NCBI GenBank assembly: GCA_943787925.1
Contig: CALSOH010000003.1
Span: 186,001 to 250,000, forward strand
Direction of reading: 5' to 3'
DNA from: TMED14 sp003507115
Lineage (GTDB): Bacteria > Bacteroidota > Bacteroidia > Flavobacteriales > Schleiferiaceae
Length of the DNA stretch: 64,000 nt
Within the stretch, counting starts at the first letter, position 1; the number at the start of each line of letters is the position of its first letter. Below the pieces are notes generated by a model. That model was not told the origin of the DNA. It was given only the letters and a program-made list of their open reading frames with translations, and made no database searches. This document shows, one piece after another, positions 42,924 to 51,379 of this stretch. Both the position numbers and the translations under genes were made by a program.

Positions 42924-43526
42924 TTATACCGGAACGACGTCATCCACCAAGGTGGGCAGCATGCGCTGCAGGATGTTTTTGATGCCTTGCTGAAGGGTCA
43001 GGGTGGAGCTGGGGCATCCCGCACAGGCGCCTTGAAGCTGCACTTTGACCACTTTGTTCTCATAGGCGACAAAGGCAATGTTGCCTCCATCTTGGGCGAC
43101 GGCGGGCTTCACAAACTCCTCCAAAATATCGACGATACGCAATTCGATGTCACCCAGACCTTCCAGTGGATCCACGGCGGGCGCCTCTTCGGATTCGGCT
43201 GTTTGCGCTCCTTTGGGCGTACCAGTGAGTACCGGTTTACCGGCTTGGATGTAGTCCAGAATAAACTGGCGGATCTCCTGAGTCACCGTTTCCCATTCCA
43301 CCACATTGTACTTCTGAATCGCAATAAAATTGCTCGACATAAAGACCTCTTTGACAAAGGGAAAGTGAAAGAGTTCGGTGGCCAAAGGAGAAATTGCCGC
43401 CTCTTCGATGTTGTGGAATTCCACATGGTCGACATCGACCACCATTTTATTGGCGACGAACTTCATGACTGCCGGGTTGGGAGTCATTTCCGCATAAATG
43501 CTGACGGGAATGCGTTGAATTTCCAT
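42924..43526 (-). CDS. NifU family Fe-S scaffold (Nfu type)
   Basis: A 200-residue protein with an N-terminal Nfu_N domain (TPNPAVMKFVANKMVV) and a C-terminal NifU domain (about 120-195) with GACAGCPSSTLTLQQGI, giving the CxxC that holds an Fe-S cluster for transfer. It would act in iron-sulfur protein maturation. A TACCTTTG box lies 4 nt before the ATG. Confidence 0.92.
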   Translation of the reverse strand: MEIQRIPVSIYAEMTPNPAVMKFVANKMVVDVDHVEFHNIEEAAISPLATELFHFPFVKEVFMSSNFIAIQKYNVVEWETVTQEIRQFILDYIQAGKPVLTGTPKGAQTAESEEAPAVDPLEGLGDIELRIVDILEEFVKPAVAQDGGNIAFVAYENKVVKVQLQGACAGCPSSTLTLQQGIKNILQRMLPTLVDDVVPV

Positions 43527-43530
43527 AGGA

Positions 43531-43538
43531 CAAAGGTA
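43531..43538 (-). promoter_or_regulatory. -7 box TACCTTTG of the Nfu operon
   Basis: A consensus box 4 nt before the ATG at 43526. Confidence 0.55.
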
Positions 43539-43650
43539 CCGAATGCATTTGGCATGCGCCCGCCGTTCTGGCCTTATTTTTGCTCAACTTAGCAGGATTC
43601 TGACGCGCAGGACATGGGTTCTGTGTTCGAAGCCCTCAAAACAGACGCAG

Positions 43651-45264
43651 ATGCTTGATTTTCTACTTTACTTCCTGGTCCTCAACGTCTACGGTTCGTT
43701 GATCACGTGGAAATTTTTTGCCGCCAATGGAAAGCCCGTCTGGGCTGCCTGGGTTCCCGTGTACCGAACCTATGTGTTGACCCAGCTCGCAGACCGCCCT
43801 CGCTGGTGGACCTTCTTGTGCTACATCCCCGTCGTGGACAATGTGATGTCCCTGATTTTGACCTACGAATTGCTGCATATGCACGGCTTTCGGGAGAACA
43901 AACACATCTTCTTGAGTATCGCTACGCTGGGTCTGTACGTCGGGTATTTGAATTATTCGGCCGAATTGAAACCCGGGACCCGCGACGATGCCGAAATCCG
44001 CCGCCGCATGCCCGCGACGGTGAACCACATTTTGTTTGCCGTGGTGGCGGCTGGCGCGATTCGAATGACCACCTTCGAGGCCTATAACATCCCGACCGGC
44101 TCCATGGAGAAGACCCTCATGGTGGGCGACTACCTCTTCGTGAGCAAGATGCACTATGGCTTGCGTTTGCCCAACACACCACTCAGCATCCCCTTGATGC
44201 ACAATTTGATTCCGTATACGCAAGCGCCGAGTTACTTGGAATGGATTCAGCTTCCCTACGTGCGGATTCCCGGCTGGACCCAGCCCAAGAAGGGCGATGC
44301 CGTCGTCTTCAATTTCCCGACCGACCCTGACCGCCCCGTCGACAAGAAAGAAAACTACGTGAAGCAATGCGTGGGAACTCCCGGGGACACCTTGAAAATC
44401 GTGGACCGCCAGGTTTACACGAATGGCGAGGCGCAGTCGTTTGGCGAGCGAAGCAATCCGCAGTGGAGCTACTACGTTCGGACCAATGGCCAAGGCTTCA
44501 ATCCGGCCGCCCTCAAACGCAATTTTGACATCAATTACCTGGACAACCGCCTGATTAACAACCAAAATCTGTCGGACGTCATCCAAATCACTGAGACCGA
44601 ATACTTCATCACCATCTCCCAAGAGATGCTGGCCGCCTTCTCCGCGCAGCCCAACATTGACACCATCGTGGTGATGAACAGCCCGGGCGACAATGTCTTC
44701 CCCGACGGCACGCCCCCGGCCATCGTTTGGTACAACGACAATGCCGTGGCCCCAGGCGTCATGTTCCCCAACCCCGACGGGCACCAGGACAGCACCGTCT
44801 TCCCCTGGTCACGTGACAACTACGGCCCCATTTGGATTCCCGCTAAGGGCCAATCGGTGGATCTGAACTACCAAACGGTCCTCACCTACGGCCGCGCCAT
44901 CCGCGCGTACGAAGGCCACGACCTCGAACTGCGCGACGGTGTCTACTACTTGGACGGCGAACCGGCTTCGAGTTACACCTTTGCGATGGACTACTACTGG
45001 ATGATGGGCGACAACCGCCACAATTCCTGGGACAGCCGCTACTGGGGCTTCGTGCCGGAGGACCACATCGTGGGCAAGCCGGTCTTCATCTTCTTCTCCA
45101 GCGATCAGTTTATCGAAGGCTTCCTTTCATCCAAACGCTGGGAGCGCTTTTTCACCGTCGTCCATGGGGAAGGTCAGCCCACGAGCTACCTCTGGCCCTT
45201 CGTGATCTTGGTGGCCCTCTACTACGGTTGGGACTACTACCGCAAGCGCAAAGCCGCCCAATGA
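43651..45264 (+). CDS. lepB: Signal peptidase I with extra N-terminal membrane domain
   Basis: A 537-residue type I signal peptidase. The N-terminal 110 residues hold several membrane segments (DUF5684-like) before the S26 domain. Catalytic Ser is in NIPTGSMEKTLMVGDYLF (about residue 151), the catalytic Lys in YVKQCVGTPGD, and GDNRHNSWDSRYWGFVPEDHIVG is the conserved box near the end. The insert between boxes is long, as usual in Bacteroidota. The ATG at 43651 opens into the first helix. The upstream TATTTTTG (43575-43582) is a likely promoter box. Confidence 0.93.
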   Translation: MLDFLLYFLVLNVYGSLITWKFFAANGKPVWAAWVPVYRTYVLTQLADRPRWWTFLCYIPVVDNVMSLILTYELLHMHGFRENKHIFLSIATLGLYVGYLNYSAELKPGTRDDAEIRRRMPATVNHILFAVVAAGAIRMTTFEAYNIPTGSMEKTLMVGDYLFVSKMHYGLRLPNTPLSIPLMHNLIPYTQAPSYLEWIQLPYVRIPGWTQPKKGDAVVFNFPTDPDRPVDKKENYVKQCVGTPGDTLKIVDRQVYTNGEAQSFGERSNPQWSYYVRTNGQGFNPAALKRNFDINYLDNRLINNQNLSDVIQITETEYFITISQEMLAAFSAQPNIDTIVVMNSPGDNVFPDGTPPAIVWYNDNAVAPGVMFPNPDGHQDSTVFPWSRDNYGPIWIPAKGQSVDLNYQTVLTYGRAIRAYEGHDLELRDGVYYLDGEPASSYTFAMDYYWMMGDNRHNSWDSRYWGFVPEDHIVGKPVFIFFSSDQFIEGFLSSKRWERFFTVVHGEGQPTSYLWPFVILVALYYGWDYYRKRKAAQ

Positions 45265-46352
45265 GGCACCTCCGCCATACGCTGACACTGCTGGGCCTTC
45301 TCGCCAGTGGCATGGTCTATGGCCAGGCCGAACTTCCGGCCCACGTCGCCGTGCCGGTGGCGAGCCAGCCTCCGCAAAATCCGCCCATACCCGTGCGCAC
45401 CCTGCCCGCCACCTTAGCCCCTGCGGTGGACACGGCGGCGATTTTGGCGGACAACAAAGAGCGTTGGGATCAATTGAGCCAAAACCAACTCATTCGGCTC
45501 CTGTGGGTCGCTTGGAAGTATGAATGGCCCCGCGACAGCCTGGTAGCCGTCGTGCACCGCCATCCCCAGGGCTACTCCCGGGATTCGCTCATCGTTTGGC
45601 TCGAAGAGGGCGGAAAAGCAGGGGAGGAGCGCAAGCGCATCGCCCAAATCAAGGCCCGCCGCTACCAAATTGCCACAGAGGCTTTCAACTACACGGGCGA
45701 TGTCCGTCAGCTCGATTTGAGCCTGATGTGGTACGGCGTTATAGCCAACGACGACGGCCATTGGAGTTTGGCCCAAGTCAAGCCCAAAGTGCTTCTCAGC
45801 CAATTCCAGAGCCAACCGGGCGCACTAGAATTTGACATCCAAACCAACCGAGATCAAGGCTTCCACTTCCTCTTTGGGAGCCCTGTTCCGCTCGATACGG
45901 TTCGGGCCTGGTACAACGGAGCGCTGTCCTATGTGAACGACATGCCTACGCTCTACCCGGGCACGGCCGAAACCTTTGACCGCCCTAACGGATCCTGGAT
46001 GTACGTCCTCCTGGCTACCGGCGCTGTGACGGGTCCGGGCAAATGCGGCGGCTTGAAGGACTATGCATTGCAGGTCCGGAACCAAAAATCGGATGCAGAA
46101 ATCGCCCTAAGCCAGAACATCGGCGCCCAATTGGTGGACAGCGTCTACCACTGCGTGCCCGAACTCTACTGGTCTGGCTACCTCATGGACGACGACATTC
46201 CCGACGCCCTCTTCGTCCAGGAAATTCCCGGTGGATTGCGCATGGTCCTTTTCCTTTCCGATCCGGCCCCAGAAGGCCAAATTTGGATTAAATCAGCCGA
46301 ATGGTTCCTATACTTTGAACCAACGGAAGGGGAAGATGCCGCATCTTCGTAG
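45261..46352 (+). CDS. Hypothetical exported protein
   Basis: A 363-residue protein with a signal peptide (MRHLRHTLTLLGLLASGMVYGQ), a Pro-rich linker (about 23-55) and a globular domain without a motif I recognise. Two Cys (GKCGGL and YHCVPE) could form a disulfide. The ATG at 45261 overlaps the lepB stop by 4 nt, so the genes are coupled, though a functional link is not evident. Confidence 0.7.
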   Translation: MRHLRHTLTLLGLLASGMVYGQAELPAHVAVPVASQPPQNPPIPVRTLPATLAPAVDTAAILADNKERWDQLSQNQLIRLLWVAWKYEWPRDSLVAVVHRHPQGYSRDSLIVWLEEGGKAGEERKRIAQIKARRYQIATEAFNYTGDVRQLDLSLMWYGVIANDDGHWSLAQVKPKVLLSQFQSQPGALEFDIQTNRDQGFHFLFGSPVPLDTVRAWYNGALSYVNDMPTLYPGTAETFDRPNGSWMYVLLATGAVTGPGKCGGLKDYALQVRNQKSDAEIALSQNIGAQLVDSVYHCVPELYWSGYLMDDDIPDALFVQEIPGGLRMVLFLSDPAPEGQIWIKSAEWFLYFEPTEGEDAASS

Positions 46353-46371
46353 GACCAACGTCTTACCGCCC

Positions 46372-47985
46372 ATGTCCCTCGCTCAAGAAAAAAACGCCGA
46401 TTCCCTCAAATTACTGGTTTCCGAGATGCGCCATCGTCTCGGGGAAATCTATCAAGGCGGGGGAGCGAAGCGTTTAGCCAAACTCGCCGAACAAGGCAAG
46501 TGGTCCGCCCGAGAACGGGTAAAAGCACTACTTGACCCCGGTGCGCCTTTCTTGGAAATTGGCGCTTTTGCTGCCGATGGCATGTATGAAGAGCATGGCG
46601 GGGCCCCCTCAGCCGGAGTCGTGGTGGTTTTGGGCCGTATCCAAGGGCGCCTCTGCGTGGTGGTCGCCAACGACCCCACCGTGAAGGCAGGAGCCTGGTT
46701 CCCCATGACGGGCAAGAAGAACCTTCGGGCCCAAGAAATCGCCATGGAGAACAAGGTGCCCATCTTGTACTTGGTGGATTCGGCCGGGGTCTATCTGCCC
46801 ATGCAGGACGAAATCTTCCCTGACAAAGAGCACTTTGGGCGCATCTTCCGCAACAACGCGGTCATGAGCAGCATGGGCATTCCCCAGCTTGCAGCCGTCA
46901 TGGGTTCCTGCGTGGCGGGCGGTGCCTACCTCCCCATCATGAGTGATGAAGCCATTATCGTGGAGGGTACGGGCAGCATTTTCTTGGCCGGCAGCTACCT
47001 CGTGAAGGCGGCGATCGGGGAAGATATTGACAACGAAACCTTAGGCGGCGCGGATACGCATACCGCCATCAGCGGGGTAGCCGACTACAAAGCCAAAGAC
47101 GATGCGGAAGCAGTGAAGCTCATGCGTGGCCTGGTGGACAAGCTCGGCGAGCGTCCCCAAGCGGGCTTTGATCGGGCAGAATCCCTGGCGCCCGCCTTCC
47201 CCGCGGAAGAGATGTACAAGCGCATGCCCGTGGATGCCAAACCCTATCCGATGCGAGACCTATTGGCCTGCATGGTAGATAAGGACTCCATGATCGAATA
47301 CAAAGCGGATTATGGCAAGACGCTGATCACCGCCTACGCCCGCATCGACGGCTGGGCCGTGGGCATCGTCGCCAACGAACGCCAAGTCATCAAGAATGCC
47401 AAGGGCGAAATGCAAATAGGCGGCGTCATCTACAGCGAAAGCGCAGACAAGGGGGCCCGCTTCATTGCCAATTGCAACCAAAAGAAAATTCCCCTCGTGT
47501 TCTTCCAAGATGTCACCGGCTTTATGGTCGGTTCGCGCGCGGAACACGGCGGCATCATCAAGGACGGCGCCAAACTCGTCAATGCCGTCGCCAACTCGGT
47601 GGTGCCCAAATTCACCGTGATTGTGGGGCACTCCTTTGGGGCGGGCAATTACGCCATGTGCGGAAAGGCCTACGATCCCCGTCTGATTGTGGCGTGGCCC
47701 ACAGCCAAACTTGCGGTCATGGGCGGCGATCAAGCGGCCAAGGTGTTGGTCCAAATCGAAAAAGCCCGCGCCGGTGCCACCACCCCCGAGGCTGAACAGG
47801 AACTCCTCGAACGCATCAAGGAGCGCTACAATACGCAAATGAGCCCCTACTATGCGGCCTCTCGCCTTTGGGTGGATGCCATCATTGATCCCGCCGAAAC
47901 CCGCACCTGGATTTCCCTGGGCATCGAAGCTGCGAACCAAGCGCCCATCGAGCGCCCGTACAATCCGGGAGTGCTGCAGACGTAA
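46372..47985 (+). CDS. Acyl-CoA carboxylase, carboxyltransferase (beta) subunit
   Basis: A 537-residue carboxyltransferase of the propionyl-/methylcrotonyl-CoA carboxylase type. The N-half contains GGAPSAGVVVVLGRIQGR, VDSAGVYLPMQDEIFPD and GSCVAGGAYLPIMSDE. The C-half contains GMMVGSRAEHGG-like FMVGSRAEHGGIIKDGAK and GHSFGAGNYAMCGKAYDP. MSLAQEKNADS at 46372 is taken as start; an in-frame Met 36 nt upstream is possible. The biotin-carrying alpha subunit is not in the window. Confidence 0.9.
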   Translation: MSLAQEKNADSLKLLVSEMRHRLGEIYQGGGAKRLAKLAEQGKWSARERVKALLDPGAPFLEIGAFAADGMYEEHGGAPSAGVVVVLGRIQGRLCVVVANDPTVKAGAWFPMTGKKNLRAQEIAMENKVPILYLVDSAGVYLPMQDEIFPDKEHFGRIFRNNAVMSSMGIPQLAAVMGSCVAGGAYLPIMSDEAIIVEGTGSIFLAGSYLVKAAIGEDIDNETLGGADTHTAISGVADYKAKDDAEAVKLMRGLVDKLGERPQAGFDRAESLAPAFPAEEMYKRMPVDAKPYPMRDLLACMVDKDSMIEYKADYGKTLITAYARIDGWAVGIVANERQVIKNAKGEMQIGGVIYSESADKGARFIANCNQKKIPLVFFQDVTGFMVGSRAEHGGIIKDGAKLVNAVANSVVPKFTVIVGHSFGAGNYAMCGKAYDPRLIVAWPTAKLAVMGGDQAAKVLVQIEKARAGATTPEAEQELLERIKERYNTQMSPYYAASRLWVDAIIDPAETRTWISLGIEAANQAPIERPYNPGVLQT

Positions 47986-47989
47986 TCGC

Positions 47990-48278
47990 GCTCAGCGCGA
48001 TTACGCGCTAGGTAGCTAGAAAGCTAGAAAGCACGCGCTTCGCGCAAATTAGATAGGTAGCTAGAAAGCACGCGCTTTGCGCTGTAGCCTTTTTGTTTAA
48101 ACGTTTAGTCTCTTTTACCCTTGAAATGTGGTGCGGACCTTCGCTGCGCGCCGGGACTTTCCGTTTTTTCGCCAAGCTCTAGCCCTCTAGCCCTCTAGCC
48201 CTCTAGCCCTCTAGCCCTCTAGCCCTCTAGCCCTCTAGCCCTCAGCCCTCAAGCCCTCAAGCCCTCAGCCCTCAGGCC
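47990..48278 (+). repeat. Composite intergenic repeat, copy B
   Basis: Between convergent genes. GC-rich palindromic words and head units (GCTAGAAAGCACGCGC) come first, then the conserved core at 48084-48160 (GTTTAAACGTTTAGTCTC, GGTGCGGACCTTCGC). Eight exact CTCTAGCC octamers (48177-48240) and degenerate CTCAAGCC/CTCAGCC units follow, up to the stop codon of the dehydrogenase gene. Confidence 0.92.
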
Positions 48279-49565
48279 CTACAACCGCGCATCCACCACC
48301 TCGCGGGGAAGCACGCCTTTGACGTCGTAAATCACGGCACCTTTTTGGGCTTTCAGTTGATGCATATCCAGGGCGAGGAATTGGTTGTGGGCCACAGCTA
48401 AGACGATGGCATCGTAGCCTCCGGGATCCAAAGCGTCGACCAGGCTAAAGCCGTACTCGTGCTCGACCTCTTGAGAGCTGGCCCAGGGATCGTAGGTATC
48501 GACTTGTAAGCCGTATTGGAGGAGTTCGTGGCGGATGTCCACGACTTTGGTGTTTCGAATGTCCGGGCAGTTCTCCTTGAAGGTGATGCCTAGCAGTAGG
48601 GTGCGGCTTTCTTTGACGGTTTTGCCTTCGGCAATGAGGAGTTTCACCACTTTGCTGGCGATGAAGAGCCCCATGGAATCGTTGACACGGCGGCCGCTGA
48701 GGATGACGGCGGGGTGGTAGCCCAGGCTTTCCGCTTTGTGGGCGAGGTAGTAGGGGTCCACGGAAATGCAGTGCCCACCGACGAGACCGGGGCTGTACTT
48801 CAGGAAGTTCCACTTGGTGCCAGCGGCTTCGAGGACGTCGCGCGTGTCAATGCCGACGCGGTCAAAAATGAGCGAAAGCTCGTTCACGAAGGAAATGTTG
48901 ACGTCGCGTTGCGCGTTTTCAATGGCTTTGGAAGCTTCGGCCACCTTCATGTTGGGGGCCAAATGCGTTCCCGCCACGATGATGCTCCGGTAGAGGCCGT
49001 CCACAAACTGGGCGGCATCCGGGGTGCTACCGGAGGTGACCTTTTTGATGGTGGTCAAGGTGTTGACTTTGTCGCCGGGGTTGATGCGTTCGGGGCTGTA
49101 GCCACAGAAAAAATCCTGATTGAAGGTCAAGCCACTAACGGATTCCAACACGGGTACGCAGTCCTCTTCGGTGCAGCCGGGGTAGGTGGTGGATTCGTAG
49201 ATGACGACGTCGCCTTTTTGCAGGTAGTGGCCGATCATGTTGGAGGCGCTCATCAAGGGGCCCAAATCGGGCGCATTCGAGGCGTTGATCGGGGTGGGAA
49301 CCGTCACAATGTAGACATTAGCCTGGGCCAAATCCTCTATGGTGCAACTGAATCGAATGCCGCGGTCCAATGCCGCTTGGATGGCGTCGGGTTCCGCTTC
49401 CTTGGTGGAATCCTCAGCGCGGTTCAGTTCATCGACGCGTGCGCATTTGATATCAAAGCCCAACACGGGGTAGTGCTTCGAAAATTCCAGGGCAAGGGGC
49501 ATGCCGACATAGCCAAGGCCAATGACGGCAATGTGAGGATTCGTGGGCAGCTGCGCGGCGTTCAT
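48279..49565 (-). CDS. Nucleotide-sugar dehydrogenase (UDP-HexNAc dehydrogenase type)
   Basis: A 428-residue UDP-glucose/GDP-mannose dehydrogenase family enzyme making a uronic acid sugar nucleotide. The N-terminal NAD fold IAVIGLGYVGMPLALEF, the central VGGHCISVDPYYLAHKAESLGY with the catalytic Cys, and the C-terminal domain are complete. The GHCISVDPYYL form points to the WecC/TviB group (UDP-ManNAc or UDP-GlcNAc/GalNAc). It is likely for surface polysaccharide. The ATG at 49565 is supported by a box 5 nt upstream. Confidence 0.9.
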   Translation of the reverse strand: MNAAQLPTNPHIAVIGLGYVGMPLALEFSKHYPVLGFDIKCARVDELNRAEDSTKEAEPDAIQAALDRGIRFSCTIEDLAQANVYIVTVPTPINASNAPDLGPLMSASNMIGHYLQKGDVVIYESTTYPGCTEEDCVPVLESVSGLTFNQDFFCGYSPERINPGDKVNTLTTIKKVTSGSTPDAAQFVDGLYRSIIVAGTHLAPNMKVAEASKAIENAQRDVNISFVNELSLIFDRVGIDTRDVLEAAGTKWNFLKYSPGLVGGHCISVDPYYLAHKAESLGYHPAVILSGRRVNDSMGLFIASKVVKLLIAEGKTVKESRTLLLGITFKENCPDIRNTKVVDIRHELLQYGLQVDTYDPWASSQEVEHEYGFSLVDALDPGGYDAIVLAVAHNQFLALDMHQLKAQKGAVIYDVKGVLPREVVDARL

Positions 49566-49570
49566 AGGAG

Positions 49571-49578
49571 TAAAGGTA
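49571..49578 (-). promoter_or_regulatory. -7 box TACCTTTA of the nucleotide-sugar dehydrogenase
   Basis: The box is 5 nt before the ATG at 49565 and only 10 nt from the opposing box of the ABC gene. Confidence 0.5.
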
Positions 49579-49588
49579 CGCACCGCCG

Positions 49589-49596
49589 TACCTTTA
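49589..49596 (+). promoter_or_regulatory. -7 box TACCTTTA of the ABC exporter operon
   Basis: It is identical to the opposing box on the other strand and lies 4 nt before the ATG at 49601. Confidence 0.5.
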
Positions 49597-49600
49597 TCCC

Positions 49601-51379
49601 ATGAAAGCCCTCTGGACGCTCAACCCCTATTTCTGGCGCTACAAGTGGCTTTTGCTCAGCGGAGTCCTTTTTGTGCTCCTTTCCGCGGCGTTTTCGGTGT
49701 TTCCGGCCGTCTACATTCGGGAAGCCTTTGACGAGGTAGCTGCGGCGATTTCGGGCCAAGGCACCCCGGATGCCCAGCAAAGCCTCGATCTCAAGCAGGC
49801 CCTGATGCTCTATTCCGCCCTGATTTTGGGCTTAAGTGTCCTCAAAGGCCTCTTTACTTTTTTGATGCGCCAAACCCTGATTGTGATGTCGCGCCACATC
49901 GAGTTTGACCTCAAAAATGACATCTACACCCACTACCAAAAATTGGACATGGGCTTTTACCGCCGAAATAGCACGGGGGATTTGATGAACCGCATCAGCG
50001 AAGACGTGGGGCGGACGCGGATGTACATCGGCCCGGCCCTCATGTACACGATCAATACGGCCTTCGCGACGGGAATCACCTTGTACTTCATGTTCTCGGT
50101 AGACGTTCGGCTTAGCCTGTTGACCCTGGCTCCCATGCCCCTCTTAGTTTGGTGCATTTACCGTGTTTCAACCTTGATCAATCAACGGAGTCATGCGGTG
50201 CAGGCCCAGCAGTCGGCGATCAGCACTTTAGCCCAGGAGACGTTTTCGGGCTTGCGGGTGTTAAAAGCGTTTGGCCTGGAAGCGGAGCAAACAGAACGCT
50301 ATGCAACGAGTGCCAGAAATTCCTTTGCCCAAAACGAACGCCTGTACCGTGTCAATGCGCTGTTCATGCCGCTGATGCTCCTCTTGGTGGGCACCAGCAC
50401 CCTCATTGCGGTCTGGGTGGGCGGGCAAGGCGTCATTGAAGGCCGTTTAAGCCCCGGCGTCATTGCGGAGTTTGTGTACTACGTCAACCTCTTGACGTGG
50501 CCCATTGCGAGCATTGGCTGGGTCATGAGTATGGTGCAACGCGCGGAAGCCTCTATGCAGCGAATTAATGATTTTTTACTCATCGAACCGGCCATTCAAA
50601 GCCCCGAGCAACCCTATCGCCCCGACGTGTTTCACGGGGATATTGTATTTGAAAACGTGAGCTACACCTACCCAGACAGTGGCATTCAGGCCTTGAATTC
50701 GTTTTCAGCCCACATTGCACCGGGAGAAACCATCGTTGTGGTGGGCAAGACGGGGTCGGGGAAAAGCACCTTGGGCCTCCTGCTCAACCGGGTAATGGAC
50801 CCCCAAACGGGCCGAATTTTGGTCGACGGCGTGGACATTCGGTCCTGGGATGTGCAGGTGCTGCGCCGCGCGATTGGCACGGTCCCCCAAGACGCCTTTC
50901 TCTTTAGCGACAGCATTGCGGAAAACATTGCGTTTGGCACCATGGATGCTGGGCGGGAAGTGGTGGAAGAATATGCCGAACTCGCCCACGTCGCCGAAGA
51001 TGTGCGGGGCTTCCCAAAAGGGTTTGACACCGTGGTGGGCGAGCGCGGGGTGACCTTGAGTGGAGGCCAAAAGCAACGGGTGAGCATTGCGCGTGCCTTG
51101 ATTAAAAAACCGCCGATGTTGGTCCTGGACGACGCCTTGTCCGCGGTCGACACCGACACGGAAGTCAATATTCTCTCCGACTTGCGCGAGAAACTTCAGG
51201 GTGTCACGGCCCTTTTGATTACGCAGCGGTTGAGCTGTGTGCATTTGGCCGATCGCATCTATGTGCTCGAAGAGGGGCGATTGACCCAAGAGGGCACCCA
51301 CAGTACGTTGGTCCAACAGGACGGAGTGTATACCGAACTGTATGCCCTCCAAAACCCTGATTCCTGGTCTCCCTCATGA
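49601..51379 (+). CDS. ABC exporter, fused permease and ATPase
   Basis: A 592-residue half-transporter with six N-terminal helices (to about residue 315) and an ATPase domain: Walker A GKTGSGKST, Q-loop VPQDAFLFS, signature LSGGQKQRVSIARAL, Walker B MLVLDDALSAVD (with DD in place of the usual DE) and TQRLS for the H-loop. The Asp and Gln replace the usual catalytic Glu and switch His. This suggests a degenerate ATPase site, such as one half of an asymmetric heterodimer. It is coupled to the next gene by ATGA. Confidence 0.87.
   Translation: MKALWTLNPYFWRYKWLLLSGVLFVLLSAAFSVFPAVYIREAFDEVAAAISGQGTPDAQQSLDLKQALMLYSALILGLSVLKGLFTFLMRQTLIVMSRHIEFDLKNDIYTHYQKLDMGFYRRNSTGDLMNRISEDVGRTRMYIGPALMYTINTAFATGITLYFMFSVDVRLSLLTLAPMPLLVWCIYRVSTLINQRSHAVQAQQSAISTLAQETFSGLRVLKAFGLEAEQTERYATSARNSFAQNERLYRVNALFMPLMLLLVGTSTLIAVWVGGQGVIEGRLSPGVIAEFVYYVNLLTWPIASIGWVMSMVQRAEASMQRINDFLLIEPAIQSPEQPYRPDVFHGDIVFENVSYTYPDSGIQALNSFSAHIAPGETIVVVGKTGSGKSTLGLLLNRVMDPQTGRILVDGVDIRSWDVQVLRRAIGTVPQDAFLFSDSIAENIAFGTMDAGREVVEEYAELAHVAEDVRGFPKGFDTVVGERGVTLSGGQKQRVSIARALIKKPPMLVLDDALSAVDTDTEVNILSDLREKLQGVTALLITQRLSCVHLADRIYVLEEGRLTQEGTHSTLVQQDGVYTELYALQNPDSWSPS

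Noticed and set aside
43663..44784. 373-codon ORF on the - strand opposite lepB
   Set aside because: Antisense shadow of lepB, whose catalytic boxes are complete.
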